In this document: positions 16,183 through 25,382 of the stretch, in pieces
How the letters are laid out: each line of letters begins with the position of its first letter
How positions within the stretch are numbered: the stretch's first letter is position 1
Assembly (NCBI RefSeq): GCF_000426065.1
Contig: NZ_AUEQ01000015.1
Coordinates: 124,001 to 188,000, forward strand
Origin: Mycobacterium sp. URHD0025
GTDB lineage: Bacteria; Actinomycetota; Actinomycetes; Mycobacteriales; Mycobacteriaceae
Reading direction: 5' to 3'
DNA: 64,000 bases
Notes under the pieces: model-generated
Told to the model about the DNA's origin: nothing
Database searches by the model: none
The model's input: only the letters and a program-made list of their open reading frames with translations
Made by a program: the position numbers and the translations under genes

Positions 16183-16632
16183 GTGCTTCGTTTTGATCCG
16201 TTCAGCGACCTTGATGTGTTGACCAGGAGTTTGCTAACAGGTGATTCAGGGTCAACGCGTACACCCAGGTTCATGCCCATGGACCTCTGCAAGATCGGGG
16301 ACCACTACGTCCTGACAGCCGACCTTCCGGGCGTCGATCCGGGCTCGGTGGACGTCAATGTGGACAACGGCACGCTCACCATCTCGGCGCACCGGACCGC
16401 CCGATCCGAGGAATCCGCCCAGTGGCTCACCAATGAGCGGTTCTTCGGCAATTTCCGACGCCAGCTGTCGCTCGGCGAGGGAATAGAGACGTCGGCGATC
16501 TCCGCGACGTACGAGAACGGTGTCCTCACCGTCACGATCCCGATGGCCGAACGCGCCCGGCCACGCAAGATCGAGGTGGCCCATGGCGCCGACCGCAAGT
16601 CGATCGAAACCACCACGGTCGACGCGGACTAG
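16183..16632 (+). CDS. Hsp20/alpha-crystallin small heat-shock protein
   Basis: 149-residue ATP-independent holdase chaperone. The N-terminal arm begins MLRFDPFSDLDVLTRSLL. The alpha-crystallin domain spans ~residues 33-125, with ADLPGVDPGSVDV and the conserved ENGVLTVTIPM near its end; a short C-terminal extension follows. Start GTG 16183 has GGGAGGTGA 7-8 nt upstream. A CIRCE operator upstream indicates HrcA control. The stop overlaps by 4 nt the convergent GNAT gene. Confidence 0.93.
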   Translation: MLRFDPFSDLDVLTRSLLTGDSGSTRTPRFMPMDLCKIGDHYVLTADLPGVDPGSVDVNVDNGTLTISAHRTARSEESAQWLTNERFFGNFRRQLSLGEGIETSAISATYENGVLTVTIPMAERARPRKIEVAHGADRKSIETTTVDAD

Positions 16633-17237
16633 TTGATCCCGCCGCGGCGGTCCAGCCTGAACTCCAGGCTGGACCGCACTGCGGGCCATTCGATGTCCAA
16701 GATGGAGTAGACGACGGTGTCACGGCGGGAGCCGTCAGGCAGCAGCTGATGGCTGCGCAGCACCCCGTCGAGCTTCGCGCCGAGCCGTTCTATCGCCGCC
16801 CGGCTGGTGAAGTTGAAGAAATGAGTGCGCAATTCCACTGCCACACAATTCAACTCGTCGAAGGCATGACCGAGCATGAGTAGCTTGGTCTCGGCGTTGA
16901 CGCCTGTTCTGCGGACGTCCGCGACATACCAGGTATGTCCGATCTCCAGCCTTCGGTTCCGGCCGTCGACATTGAGATAGCTCGATGACCCCACCAACCT
17001 GCCGTCCAGAGTGCGCACCACAAAGCTGACGCCGTGATCAGCGGCGCGCAGTTGCTGCATGTGTTGCACCCACTCGGCGGCACCGCTGGGCGCCGGCGGC
17101 GTGGTGTACCAGAGCGATCCCAGCTCACCATCGGCGGCGGCAGCATCGATCTCGGGAACATGTGCGGTGGTCAACGGCTCCAGCGTCACCCAGCGTTGCC
17201 CGGTCAACTCCACGGGCGTCACAAATTCGGTCACCAC
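16629..17237 (-). CDS. GNAT family N-acetyltransferase (RimJ/RimL type)
   Basis: 202-residue acetyl-CoA-dependent acetyltransferase. The RimJ/L-like layout is clear: an N-terminal strand with LTGQRWVTLEPL, LVGSSSYLNVD, EIGHTWYVADVRRTGVN, and a C-terminal SRAAIERLGAKLDG helix with the catalytic-region RDTVVYSILD. The acceptor is unknown (protein N-terminus or small amine). Start is GTG 17237 or the adjacent GTG, after AGAGGTGA. It follows a four-TM gene by 27 nt on the same strand and converges with hsp20 with a 4-nt overlap. Confidence 0.88.
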   Translation of the reverse strand: MVTEFVTPVELTGQRWVTLEPLTTAHVPEIDAAAADGELGSLWYTTPPAPSGAAEWVQHMQQLRAADHGVSFVVRTLDGRLVGSSSYLNVDGRNRRLEIGHTWYVADVRRTGVNAETKLLMLGHAFDELNCVAVELRTHFFNFTSRAAIERLGAKLDGVLRSHQLLPDGSRRDTVVYSILDIEWPAVRSSLEFRLDRRGGIN

Positions 17238-17264
17238 TTCACCTCTTGCTCTTCGCGCAAGCGC

Positions 17265-17702
17265 TCATCGGGCCCCAAACGTCGATAACAGAGACCACAC
17301 CGAACACAACCCGGCCAGCACCGCCATGGCACCGCCGACGTACAGCCCGTAACCCGCGGCCACCGGCGCTTTGACGTTGAGCGTGTAGTACCACACCGTC
17401 AACGCCACCAGGCCGAGCGAAATTACGAGCCCCGCAGCCGAAGCCCACCGCTGCGACAGGCCGCGCCCGGCCATCGCACCGGCCACGATCAACCCGGCCG
17501 CCAGCAGAACGATCAACTGCCCGACGCCGAAACCGTGTGGTAGCACGATGCTTCCCACGGACCCGCCGATCGCATTCGCCCGGCCACCGCCGTTGGCGCC
17601 GGTGGTCAGCCAGGGCAACCAGGCCACCACGACGAGGACTGCGGCACACAGCGCTGTCAGCCACCCCGGGGCCACGCGCCACCCTGGACGCAGACGAACC
17701 AT
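17265..17702 (-). CDS. Four-TM membrane protein of unknown function
   Basis: 145-residue integral membrane protein. Hydrophobic segments lie near residues 10-32, 52-70, 78-100 and 108-135, with a Gly-rich loop (GANGGGRANAIGG) after the first. I do not recognise a family beyond a general mycobacterial TM protein. Start ATG 17702 is chosen over a 38-residue upstream extension that would be antisense to the cupin gene. It diverges from the cupin gene, the start codons nearly touching, and precedes the GNAT gene on the same strand. Confidence 0.75.
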   Translation of the reverse strand: MVRLRPGWRVAPGWLTALCAAVLVVVAWLPWLTTGANGGGRANAIGGSVGSIVLPHGFGVGQLIVLLAAGLIVAGAMAGRGLSQRWASAAGLVISLGLVALTVWYYTLNVKAPVAAGYGLYVGGAMAVLAGLCSVWSLLSTFGAR

Positions 17703-17721
17703 GGCGACGAGACTATCGGGT

Positions 17722-18174
17722 GTGACCGAACTACCCGACTGGGCCAGACAGCTCGATCTCGCCCCGCACCCGGAGGGCGGCTGGTACCGCGAGACCTGGC
17801 GCAGCGATCTGACCATCAGTCAGTCGTCCCTGTCGGCCGGCTACTCGGGGCCCCGCAGCGCCGGCACCGCGATCCTCTTCCTGCTCATGCCCGGCCAGCA
17901 ATCGGCCTGGCACACAGTCCGCAGCGCCGAACTGTGGTTCCACCATCGCGGCAGCCCGCTGCTGCTGGAGATCGGTGCGCACAAGGACACCGCAGCCACG
18001 CACTTGCTCGGCCCCGACATCTCGGCCGGGCAGCACCCGCAACTGCTGGTGCCGCCCGGCCATTGGCAACGCGCCAAACCTCGCGATGACGAGCCCACGC
18101 TGGTCAGTTGCGTGGTGGTGCCCGGCTTCGACTTCGCCGACTTCGCGCTCAGCCCTGCAGCGACGTCAGATTGA
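17722..18174 (+). CDS. Cupin superfamily protein, DUF985 type
   Basis: 150-residue cytoplasmic protein of the DUF985 cupin family. The N-terminal LAPHPEGGWYRETWRS and central WHTVRSAELWFHHRGSPL are the family's typical conserved blocks. It forms a beta-barrel; the function of this family is unproven, possibly sugar-nucleotide epimerase-like or metal-dependent. Start GTG 17722 is preferred. The in-frame ATG 17701 would share two bases with the divergent neighbour's start codon. The 3' end overlaps the convergent VOC gene by 26 nt. Confidence 0.85.
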   Translation: MTELPDWARQLDLAPHPEGGWYRETWRSDLTISQSSLSAGYSGPRSAGTAILFLLMPGQQSAWHTVRSAELWFHHRGSPLLLEIGAHKDTAATHLLGPDISAGQHPQLLVPPGHWQRAKPRDDEPTLVSCVVVPGFDFADFALSPAATSD

Positions 18175-18922
18175 ACCCGGCACCGGTCGGATCCGTCACC
18201 GCGGCCAACCGGCCGTAGGGCGTGTCCTCGGCCGGACGCACCACCGAACCGCCGTTGGCCACGATCACCTCGATCGTCTTGTCCACATCCTCGGCACCGA
18301 AAAACGTGGTCCACGCTCCTGGCACACCCTCGGGGATGAAAGCCGAACCGTCCATCACACCGACCAGCGCCTCCCCGTCGAAACTCGCGGTGCTGTACCG
18401 GAACTCATCGGTATCCGACACGACCTCGGTGCTCCAGCCGAACACTGTGCGGTAGAAGTCCAACGCGCCGGCGTAGTCGCGCGTGGTCAGCTGGTGGTAT
18501 GCCGGTGCACCGGCCTCGTTGAACAACGCGAAGCCCTCATGTCCGGCGGGCTGCCAGATGCCGTAGAAGTCGCCGGCCGGATCGGTCATCATCGCCATCC
18601 GCCCCTTCGCCGGGATGTCCATCACCCCACCGCAATTACCCCCACCGGCAGCCGTGGCCGCCGCCACCGTGGCGTCGGCGTCCGCGGTGTGTAGGTAGGT
18701 GGTCCAGGCGTCGGGGGCGTTCCACTGCGGGTCGTTGCGCATCAGCCCCGCCACCACATGACCGTCGACGGCTGCGGTGACGTAGCCGCCGTACTCGGCG
18801 CCGCCGGTTTCGAACGTCCAACCGAACACCGCGCCGTAGAACTGCTGGGCACGCTCCGGGTCGGAGGTGGTCAAGTCGATCCAATTGGGAGCGCCCAAGG
18901 GCAGGCTCTGACGGGTAACCAC
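18149..18922 (-). CDS. Two-domain VOC (glyoxalase/bleomycin-resistance fold) protein
   Basis: 257-residue protein with two tandem VOC modules, about residues 8-125 (APNWIDLTTSDPERAQQFYGAVFGW) and 135-255 (FYRTVFGWSTEVV). Each has the FYGAVFGW-like helix and a C-terminal DPTG/DPAG strand. Such proteins bind a metal or small molecule; several mycobacterial members are annotated as hydroxylase-like antibiotic-resistance proteins without proof. Start GTG 18922 follows AAGGAGACATATC. It lies 60 bp downstream of the last acyl-CoA dehydrogenase gene and may be the distal member of that operon. Confidence 0.88.
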   Translation of the reverse strand: MVTRQSLPLGAPNWIDLTTSDPERAQQFYGAVFGWTFETGGAEYGGYVTAAVDGHVVAGLMRNDPQWNAPDAWTTYLHTADADATVAAATAAGGGNCGGVMDIPAKGRMAMMTDPAGDFYGIWQPAGHEGFALFNEAGAPAYHQLTTRDYAGALDFYRTVFGWSTEVVSDTDEFRYSTASFDGEALVGVMDGSAFIPEGVPGAWTTFFGAEDVDKTIEVIVANGGSVVRPAEDTPYGRLAAVTDPTGAGFNLTSLQG

Positions 18923-18982
18923 GATATGTCTCCTTCACGGGATGGGTCGGTCGCTAAGTTTGACCATCGCCGCGCGGAAAAC

Positions 18983-20023
18983 TCATCGGTAGCGCGCAGA
19001 GATCCTCGCGCGGTGTTCGGCCGGCGAGCCGAACAGGGATCGGTTGAGCGCGGCCCGTTTGAGGTAGACGTGCACGCCGCTCTCCCAGGTGTAGCCGATG
19101 CCGCCGTGCAACTGCATGGCCTTGCCTGCCACATCGACGGCTGCTTCGGTGGCATAGGCCTTGGCCATTGATGTTGGAGCTACGGCGTCGCTGTCGGCCG
19201 CGATGGCGGCGTTCACCAGTTGCCGGGCCACCGAGATCGTGACGAGCATGTCGGCACAGGCATGCTTGACGGCTTGGAACGAACCGATCGGCCGGCCGAA
19301 TTGCTGACGGACCCGGGCGTAGGACACCGTGGTGTCGAGCATGGCCTGCGCGACGCCGAGACTGTCACAGGCCACCGCGAGCGCAGCGCGTTCGGTCAGC
19401 GCGTGTAGCGCGGCGTCAGGGCGACCGTCGAACCGCCACACCGCATCCTCACCGACCTCGACGCCCTCGGCCGTCACTGTTGCGAGCCTGCGGGTTTCGT
19501 CGAGCACCGGTTGCTCGGTGATCGTCAGCCCCGGGGCGTCGGCGGCCACGTCCACCAGCACCGCCACCCGGTCGGCGTCGCGTGCGGGCAGCAGCAACCG
19601 CTGAGCTCCCACCGCGTCGGAGACGAATGTGGCCCGGCCGTGGACGCGCCAGCCCAGTCGGGTGGTGGCCAGATCGAAGGGTGCCGATTCACCGGTCCCA
19701 GGCAGGGCGAGGGCGGCCCGGGAGCTTCCCGTGACCAAGTTTCGCAGCAGCGCGTCGCGTGAGGCGTTGGGTTGCACCGCGTTGAGAGCACCGATGGCCA
19801 GGACGGCACCGCCCAGGTAGCCGGTGGCCGCAGCGGCCCGGCCCAGCTCCTCACAGATCACCGCGACCTCGGCGAAGGTGGCGCCGGCACCGCCGGCCTC
19901 TTCGGGGGCATCCAGTCCGACCCAGCCGGCCGAGACGAGCAATGGCCAGTCGACGGCATCCTTGGCCAGCAGATCGGCTGCGACAGACCGCAGTTCGTCA
20001 TGAAGCTCTGAGAATTCGCTCAT
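18983..20023 (-). CDS. Acyl-CoA dehydrogenase (FadE-type), short subunit 1
   Basis: 346-residue FAD-dependent acyl-CoA dehydrogenase-fold protein, shorter than the usual ~380-400. The C-terminal domain retains RVRQQFGRPIGSFQAVKH and LHGGIGYTWE. Start ATG 20023 overlaps by one base (TGATG) the stop of the preceding FadE, so the two are translationally coupled. In steroid-degrading actinobacteria such adjacent long/short FadE genes encode alpha2beta2 heterotetramers; pairing with 20023-21186 is inferred. The frame stays open far upstream, but only as antisense-free overlap with the neighbour, and that is rejected. Last acyl-CoA dehydrogenase of a ten-gene operon. Confidence 0.88.
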   Translation of the reverse strand: MSEFSELHDELRSVAADLLAKDAVDWPLLVSAGWVGLDAPEEAGGAGATFAEVAVICEELGRAAAATGYLGGAVLAIGALNAVQPNASRDALLRNLVTGSSRAALALPGTGESAPFDLATTRLGWRVHGRATFVSDAVGAQRLLLPARDADRVAVLVDVAADAPGLTITEQPVLDETRRLATVTAEGVEVGEDAVWRFDGRPDAALHALTERAALAVACDSLGVAQAMLDTTVSYARVRQQFGRPIGSFQAVKHACADMLVTISVARQLVNAAIAADSDAVAPTSMAKAYATEAAVDVAGKAMQLHGGIGYTWESGVHVYLKRAALNRSLFGSPAEHRARISARYR

Positions 20024-21186
20024 CACACCGCACTCGGTTCTCGGGGCAGGTCCAGTCCGCGCTCGCCGATGATGGTGCGCTGAATCTCGCTGGCTCCGCC
20101 GGGGATGGTCCATTCCCAGGATCCGATGAAATCGAGCATCCAGGCGCCCGACTCCCAGCCGCTGGAGGCCGGTTTGGTCAACACGGTGTGGGCGGCCAGG
20201 CCACCGATCTCCGTGCCGAAACCTGTCATCCGCTGCAGCAGTTCGCTGTAGTACAGCTTGACGATCGAGGCGTCCGCCGGACCGGCTTTCCCAGCCTCGC
20301 TGCGTTCCACCAGGTCTCGGCACAGCCCCCGCAGGCCTGTCAGCTCGGTCTCGAACCGCGCCAATTGATCTGCCACCACGGGATCCTCGACTGGGGCGGT
20401 TTCGAGTAACCACTTGAAGCCCGCATTGCCGAGCCGTTCGGACAACTCAAGCATGGTCATGCCGCGCTCGGCGCCGAGCGTGGCCTGCGCGACCTGCCAA
20501 CCCTTGTTCACCGGCCCAACAAGATTGGCCGCGGGCACCGCGACGTCGTTGAGGAAGATCTCGCAGAAGTGCGAGTCCCCCACCGCGTTCCGGATCGGCC
20601 GCACATCGATACCGGGCGTGGTCATGTCCATCAGGAAGTACGAGATACCGTGTCGTTTGGGCGCTTCCGGATCGGTCCGGGCCAGCAGCAGACACCAGTC
20701 GGCGTGCATCGCTCCGCTGGCCCACAGCTTCTGACCGTTGACGATGAAGTTGTCGCCCTCGGCGCGGGCTGTCGTACGCAGCGCGGCCAGGTCCGAACCG
20801 GCCTCAGGCTCGGAGAACCCCTGCACCCAGATCTCGCCGTCGAGGATGGCGGGCAGGTGTCTGCCGCGTTGTTCTTCGGTGCCCGCGGCGAGCAGGGTGG
20901 AGGCAGCGTGGTGGATGCCGACGAACGCCAGCACCAGCCTGGGCGCGTCGTGCGCGGCCAGTTCCTGGTACAGCACGATCTGTTCAGGAACGCCCATGCC
21001 GCCTCCCCATTCGGCAGGCCAGTGCGGCACCGCGTATCCGGCGGTGTGCAGTTCGGCGAACCAGGCCTTCTGGAACGACGCGAACTCGTCGTCGCTGACA
21101 CCGGTCTGGCTGGAGCGCCAGTCTTTCGGGACGTGCGCTGCACACCAGTCCCGCACAGTGGCGCGGAACTCGTCGAGGTCGCTCAT
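20023..21186 (-). CDS. Acyl-CoA dehydrogenase (FadE-type), long subunit 1
   Basis: 387-residue acyl-CoA dehydrogenase. Features in order: N-terminal helical domain, FSEPEAGSDLAALRT (FAD/substrate loop, ~130), NGQKLWASGAMHADW, then the C-terminal helical domain ending in GGASEIQRTIIGERGLDLPR. It oxidises acyl-CoA to enoyl-CoA, passing electrons to ETF. Start ATG 21186, with a 4-nt overlap with the upstream short FadE. It is probably the partner of the short FadE at 18983-20023. Together with the second pair it suggests two distinct alpha-beta desaturation steps on a branched or ring-containing acyl-CoA. Confidence 0.9.
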   Translation of the reverse strand: MSDLDEFRATVRDWCAAHVPKDWRSSQTGVSDDEFASFQKAWFAELHTAGYAVPHWPAEWGGGMGVPEQIVLYQELAAHDAPRLVLAFVGIHHAASTLLAAGTEEQRGRHLPAILDGEIWVQGFSEPEAGSDLAALRTTARAEGDNFIVNGQKLWASGAMHADWCLLLARTDPEAPKRHGISYFLMDMTTPGIDVRPIRNAVGDSHFCEIFLNDVAVPAANLVGPVNKGWQVAQATLGAERGMTMLELSERLGNAGFKWLLETAPVEDPVVADQLARFETELTGLRGLCRDLVERSEAGKAGPADASIVKLYYSELLQRMTGFGTEIGGLAAHTVLTKPASSGWESGAWMLDFIGSWEWTIPGGASEIQRTIIGERGLDLPREPSAV

Positions 21187-22115
21187 GACGAGAACAATCC
21201 GGTAAGCCCGCGCCGACCCAGCCGGGAGGTCAGCACATCGCGGGTCTTGGACACCCCGAATGGCAAGCGACGCAACGGCTGACTGTAGCGCGACAACCAC
21301 GAGAGCACGGTCTCGTCGCAGAATCCCACGGCCCCGTGCAGCTGATGGCAGACCCGGAACACCACCTCGGCGGCCTCGATCGCGGCCAGGCGCAGTGCCA
21401 GCGCATCGTTGATCGCCTCGTCTGCCGGGTTCGTGCCCACACTCCACAGCGTGTACTTGGCCAGCATGTCGACGCCGCTGCGCTCCACCTCGGCATCGGT
21501 CAGCTGGAACTGCACCCCCTGGAACGACGACAACGTCTGCCCGAACTGCTTACGCAGGCTGACGTGCGCGGTGGTCAGATCGATGGCCCTGTCCAGCATT
21601 CCGAGCAGGGTCCAGCACGGCAGGGTCAGGGCCAGAGCCACGTCATCGCAGCCGGCATCGTCCACTGCGGACAGTTCGAGGGCGGTCGCGAACGACGGGC
21701 CCGCCGCACCCAGTCTGGCCACGGTGCTGCGTACACCGTCCAATGTGACGGTGGCCCAACGGTTGTCCAGCCCCTGCAACGCGGCCTCGGGAGCGGCCGG
21801 ATCGACGACGACCAGCCCGTCGGCATCGAGGTCGTGCGGGGACGCCAACCGCTCGGCGACCGGATAGGGCAAGGCCCAATATCCAGCGCTGCGGCACACC
21901 GCGGCCGCCGCCTCAAGTGAGTCGGCGTCGGAGCGGGGTTCGAGTTCAAAAACACCGAGGCTGTCCAGCACGGGCACGACCAGTGCGGCCCGGGTGTCGG
22001 GCTTGGCGTCGGCCTGGGCCAACAGTTGATCGCCACCGGCGGCCTCGAACGCCTTGAGAGCCTGGCGGCCGAACTCCTTGGCGTCGTCGCTGAGATCGAG
22101 AATCATCGCCGTCAC
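21183..22115 (-). CDS. Acyl-CoA dehydrogenase-like, short subunit 2
   Basis: 310-residue, divergent acyl-CoA dehydrogenase family member, clearly shorter than normal in its N-terminal and beta domains. The C-terminal dimer region has SLRKQFGQTLSSFQGVQFQL and CHQLHGAVGFCDE. Start GTG 22115 gives a 4-nt GTGA overlap with the preceding gene; ATG 22106 is an alternative. Such shortened members usually pair with a full-length subunit, here 22112-23290, in a heterotetramer. Confidence 0.86.
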   Translation of the reverse strand: MTAMILDLSDDAKEFGRQALKAFEAAGGDQLLAQADAKPDTRAALVVPVLDSLGVFELEPRSDADSLEAAAAVCRSAGYWALPYPVAERLASPHDLDADGLVVVDPAAPEAALQGLDNRWATVTLDGVRSTVARLGAAGPSFATALELSAVDDAGCDDVALALTLPCWTLLGMLDRAIDLTTAHVSLRKQFGQTLSSFQGVQFQLTDAEVERSGVDMLAKYTLWSVGTNPADEAINDALALRLAAIEAAEVVFRVCHQLHGAVGFCDETVLSWLSRYSQPLRRLPFGVSKTRDVLTSRLGRRGLTGLFSS

Positions 22116-23290
22116 GCCTTTCCGGCCAGCATGGTTCGCGACAACAGGATGCGCTGCATCTCGATGCTGCCCGAGGACACGGTCGACGCCTGCGAGTACC
22201 GCCAGTGGTCCTCCACCTCCGCCCGGAAGTACTCGGCTTCACTGTCACCACCGCGCGGCACCGCCGCGGGGTTGATGCGCGGCACCGCCGAGGCGATCTC
22301 CATGAGCACCTCCGCGCTCTCCTGATCCAGGCGCGTCACCGCGATCCGATATGCCGCCGAGTCACCGGGATTCACCCGGCCGGTCGCCTGCATCGACACC
22401 ACCCGGTAGGCCATGAGGCGAGCGCGGCGGCAGTGGGTGAGCATCCGCGTCCACCGGCCGCGCAGCTCGGCCGGCAGCTCGTCCCACTTGTCGCCGAGTA
22501 TCCCCGGGGCAGCCTGCAGCAGCCGCTCGCAACGCGCATAGCGGGCGATGCCGACGCGCTCGAAGGACACCACGTCCTGCACGATCGACCAGCCCTGATC
22601 AACGGTGCCCAACACATCGGCCTCGGTGACCAACAGGTCGTCGAAGAACACCTCGTTGAGGTGATGGGGGCCCATCATGGTGCGGATCGGACGTACCTGG
22701 ATACCCGGTGAATCCATCGGCACCAGGAAGATCGTCATGCCCTGCTGCTTTTTCTCACCTTTCGAGGTGCGAGCCAGCAGGAAGCACCACTGGGCCATGG
22801 TGGCGTACGAAGTCCAGATCTTCTGGCCGTTGACCCGCCAGCCGTCGCCGTCCCGGCGGGCGAAGGTGCGCAGCGAAGCCAGGTCCGAACCCGACTCCGG
22901 CTCGGAAAACCCTTGGCACCAGATCACTTCGCCGTTCGCGATCGGGGGCAGGTGCTTGCGCTGCTGCTCTTCGGTGCCGTGCCGCATGATGATCGGACCC
23001 ACCCAGTTGACGCCCATGTACTGCGCGCCACGCGGTTCGTGGTGTGCCCACATCTCCTCGCGCACCACGGTCTGTTCCCAGACCGACGCGTCGCCACCAC
23101 CGAACTCCTTCGGCCACGACATGCACAGCAGATGCCGCTCCGCCAGTGTCCGGCAGAACTGCTGGGCCACAGCCAGATCCGCGGGGTCATCGGTGAACGC
23201 GCCGAGAAAGTCGGCGGGCACCTGGTCAGCGATCAGCGCACGCAGCTCACCGCGCAGCGTGTCGGCCGCCTCACCAAAATCGAAATCCAC
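22112..23290 (-). CDS. Acyl-CoA dehydrogenase (FadE-type), long subunit 2
   Basis: 392-residue acyl-CoA dehydrogenase. FSEPESGSDLASLRT, NGQKIWTSYATMAQW and the C-terminal SGSIEMQRILLSRTML are intact. It resembles the long subunits of heteromeric FadE pairs in cholesterol side-chain and ring catabolism, but exact substrate is unknown. Start ATG 23290, 23 nt after the CoA-transferase stop. The 4-nt overlap with the following short FadE supports a stoichiometric complex. Confidence 0.9.
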   Translation of the reverse strand: MDFDFGEAADTLRGELRALIADQVPADFLGAFTDDPADLAVAQQFCRTLAERHLLCMSWPKEFGGGDASVWEQTVVREEMWAHHEPRGAQYMGVNWVGPIIMRHGTEEQQRKHLPPIANGEVIWCQGFSEPESGSDLASLRTFARRDGDGWRVNGQKIWTSYATMAQWCFLLARTSKGEKKQQGMTIFLVPMDSPGIQVRPIRTMMGPHHLNEVFFDDLLVTEADVLGTVDQGWSIVQDVVSFERVGIARYARCERLLQAAPGILGDKWDELPAELRGRWTRMLTHCRRARLMAYRVVSMQATGRVNPGDSAAYRIAVTRLDQESAEVLMEIASAVPRINPAAVPRGGDSEAEYFRAEVEDHWRYSQASTVSSGSIEMQRILLSRTMLAGKA

Positions 23291-23313
23291 TCCTGGCCTT
23301 TCTGTTCCGGCCG

Positions 23314-24465
23314 TCAGCCGGCGATATTTCGCGCGTCCAGCTCAGAGAGCACTGCGGCGGTGTCCGCTCCCAGTTCCGGTGCGTACCCCGCGATCCGGCC
23401 CGGTGTCCTGGAGAACCAGGTCGGCACGCCGGGCATGCGCACCTTGCCGTGCGGGGTGTCGACGGTCTCGAACAATCCGACGGCGTTGAGGTGCTCGTTG
23501 TCGAACAGCTCATCGGGAGTGAGCATGGGCGCCGCCGGAATCTCCAACTCGGCGAACAGATCCAGCCACTCCGCGGTGGTGCGCTCCTTGAGCGTCTGGG
23601 CCACCAGCCCATACACCGTGTCGATCTGGCGGGCCCGCTGCTCCAAGGTGGCGAACTCGGGGCCGTTCCAGCTTGGCTGCACCCGCTCGATGAAAGTGTT
23701 CCAGTGCTTGTCGTTGTAGATCAGCGCCGCGATGTGGCCGTCCTTGGTCTCATACGGCCTGCGGTTGGGCGTGACCGCCCGGGGATAGATCGCAGGCCCC
23801 AGCGGAGGGTCGAACATCGCGCCGTTGGCATGCTCGACGAGCATGAAGGAGGCCATGGTCTCGAACATGCTGACCTCGACCTCCTGCCCCTCGCCCGTGC
23901 GCTCCCGGTGGAACAACGCCATGGTGGTGGCGTAGAGCGCGGTCAGGCCAGCCACCTTGTCGGCCATGATCGTGCCGACATAGGAGGCCTCACCGGTCAA
24001 TTGCTGTTGCACCGCAGGCAATCCACACTCAGCCTGGATGGTGTCGTCGTACGCCGGGCGGTCGGCGTCTGGGCCGCGCCGGCCATACCCGTAGCAATTG
24101 GTGTACACGATGCCCGGGTTGATCGCGGCCACATCGTCGTAGCCGAAGCCGAGCTTGGCGACGGCCTTGGCCCGCATCGAGTGGATGAACACGTCAGCGT
24201 CCTCGATCAGCGCCCGCAGGTCGGCCTTGCCCTGCTCCGAACGCAGATCCAGCACCACGCTGCGCTTGCCACGGTTGACGTTGACGAACACACCGCTCAT
24301 GCCGGGCGCCGGGCCCACCGAGATGTACCGGGTGTTGTCACCGGCCGGTGTCTCGACCTTGATGACGTCGGCGCCCATGTCGGCCATGATCTGCGTGCAG
24401 TACGGCCCCATCACCATGGCCGTCAGGTCGATGACCCGAACCCCTTGCAATGGACCGGTTCTCAT
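23314..24465 (-). CDS. CaiB/BaiF family III CoA-transferase
   Basis: 383-residue enzyme transferring CoA between acyl-CoA and a free acid. The N-terminus GVRVIDLTAMVMGPYCTQIMADMGADVIKVE is typical, and a catalytic aspartate is expected near 165-170 in the MADKVAGLTALYATTMAL region. In this operon it could activate the carboxylic acid generated by the upstream oxygenases before FadE oxidation. Start ATG 24465 overlaps the SDR stop by 4 nt. Confidence 0.9.
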   Translation of the reverse strand: MRTGPLQGVRVIDLTAMVMGPYCTQIMADMGADVIKVETPAGDNTRYISVGPAPGMSGVFVNVNRGKRSVVLDLRSEQGKADLRALIEDADVFIHSMRAKAVAKLGFGYDDVAAINPGIVYTNCYGYGRRGPDADRPAYDDTIQAECGLPAVQQQLTGEASYVGTIMADKVAGLTALYATTMALFHRERTGEGQEVEVSMFETMASFMLVEHANGAMFDPPLGPAIYPRAVTPNRRPYETKDGHIAALIYNDKHWNTFIERVQPSWNGPEFATLEQRARQIDTVYGLVAQTLKERTTAEWLDLFAELEIPAAPMLTPDELFDNEHLNAVGLFETVDTPHGKVRMPGVPTWFSRTPGRIAGYAPELGADTAAVLSELDARNIAG

Positions 24466-25382
24466 GATCGCGCCCCCTCGACTGTGCGCCCAAAGCTGTA
24501 GCGGATGTGATCGGCGTGCCCGTCGGGAACAACCGGGAAGATCACCGGGTCACCGGTGTCTCGGATGCTGTCGATCTGCTCACCGACCTCTTCCACGGTC
24601 CACGACGGCCGGTACACCCCTGCCGATTCGGCGATCACGGCGCGGGCCAGCCGCCCGGCGATCGCCACGAAGAATTCACCGGTGACCGAACAGGATTCGT
24701 GCGCCAGCCAGCCCACCGCGGGTGCCACCAGATCCGGGCCCATCGGCGGATACGCCGAGGTGTCCAGGCCTTCGGCCATCCGCGTCACCGCGCCGGGCAC
24801 GATCACATTGCAGACCACGCCTTCGGCGGCACCCTCCAGCGCCACCACGTTGCACAGCCCGAGGATCCCCGCCTTGGCCGCCGCGTAGTTGGCCACCTCG
24901 TGGTTGCCGTACAGCCCGCCGATCGACGAGGTCAGCACCACCCGGCCGTAGCCTGCGTCGCACATGAGCGGAAAGGCCGGGCGCACAACATGAAACGCGC
25001 CGCGGAGATGAACGTCCAGCACCGCGTCGAAGTCGTCGTAGCTCATCTCCTTCAGCGAGCCACGGCGCACCGTACCGGCGTTGTGGATGAGGATGTCCAG
25101 GCGGCCGTAGTGTTCGACGGCGGCGTCGACGATGGCCTGACCGCCCTCGGCGGTGGCGACGGAATCGGTGACGGCCACCGCTTCCCCACCGGCCGAGACG
25201 ATCTCGTCGACGACGGCCTGCGCAGGTGCGGAATCGACGCCATCTCCGGTGAGAGTGCCACCCGGATCGTTGACGACGACCTTTGCGCCCTTGGCGGCCA
25301 GCAGCAGCGCGTACTCACGGCCCAGGCCCCGGCCTGCACCAGTGATGACGGCGACGCGCTCGTCGAATCTGAGTGTGCTCAA
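24462..25382 (-). CDS. SDR family, MFE-2-like 3-hydroxyacyl-CoA dehydrogenase
   Basis: 306-residue short-chain dehydrogenase. TGAGRGLGREYALLLA near the N-terminus and NDPGG with the insert GTLTGDGVD are typical of the peroxisomal multifunctional enzyme type 2 (17beta-HSD4-like) subgroup. Catalytic SSIGG...NYAAAKAG is present, and the C-terminal extension is longer than a classical SDR. It likely oxidises a 3-hydroxyacyl-CoA. Start ATG 25382, with 4-nt overlaps on both sides in the operon. Confidence 0.88.
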   Translation of the reverse strand: MSTLRFDERVAVITGAGRGLGREYALLLAAKGAKVVVNDPGGTLTGDGVDSAPAQAVVDEIVSAGGEAVAVTDSVATAEGGQAIVDAAVEHYGRLDILIHNAGTVRRGSLKEMSYDDFDAVLDVHLRGAFHVVRPAFPLMCDAGYGRVVLTSSIGGLYGNHEVANYAAAKAGILGLCNVVALEGAAEGVVCNVIVPGAVTRMAEGLDTSAYPPMGPDLVAPAVGWLAHESCSVTGEFFVAIAGRLARAVIAESAGVYRPSWTVEEVGEQIDSIRDTGDPVIFPVVPDGHADHIRYSFGRTVEGARS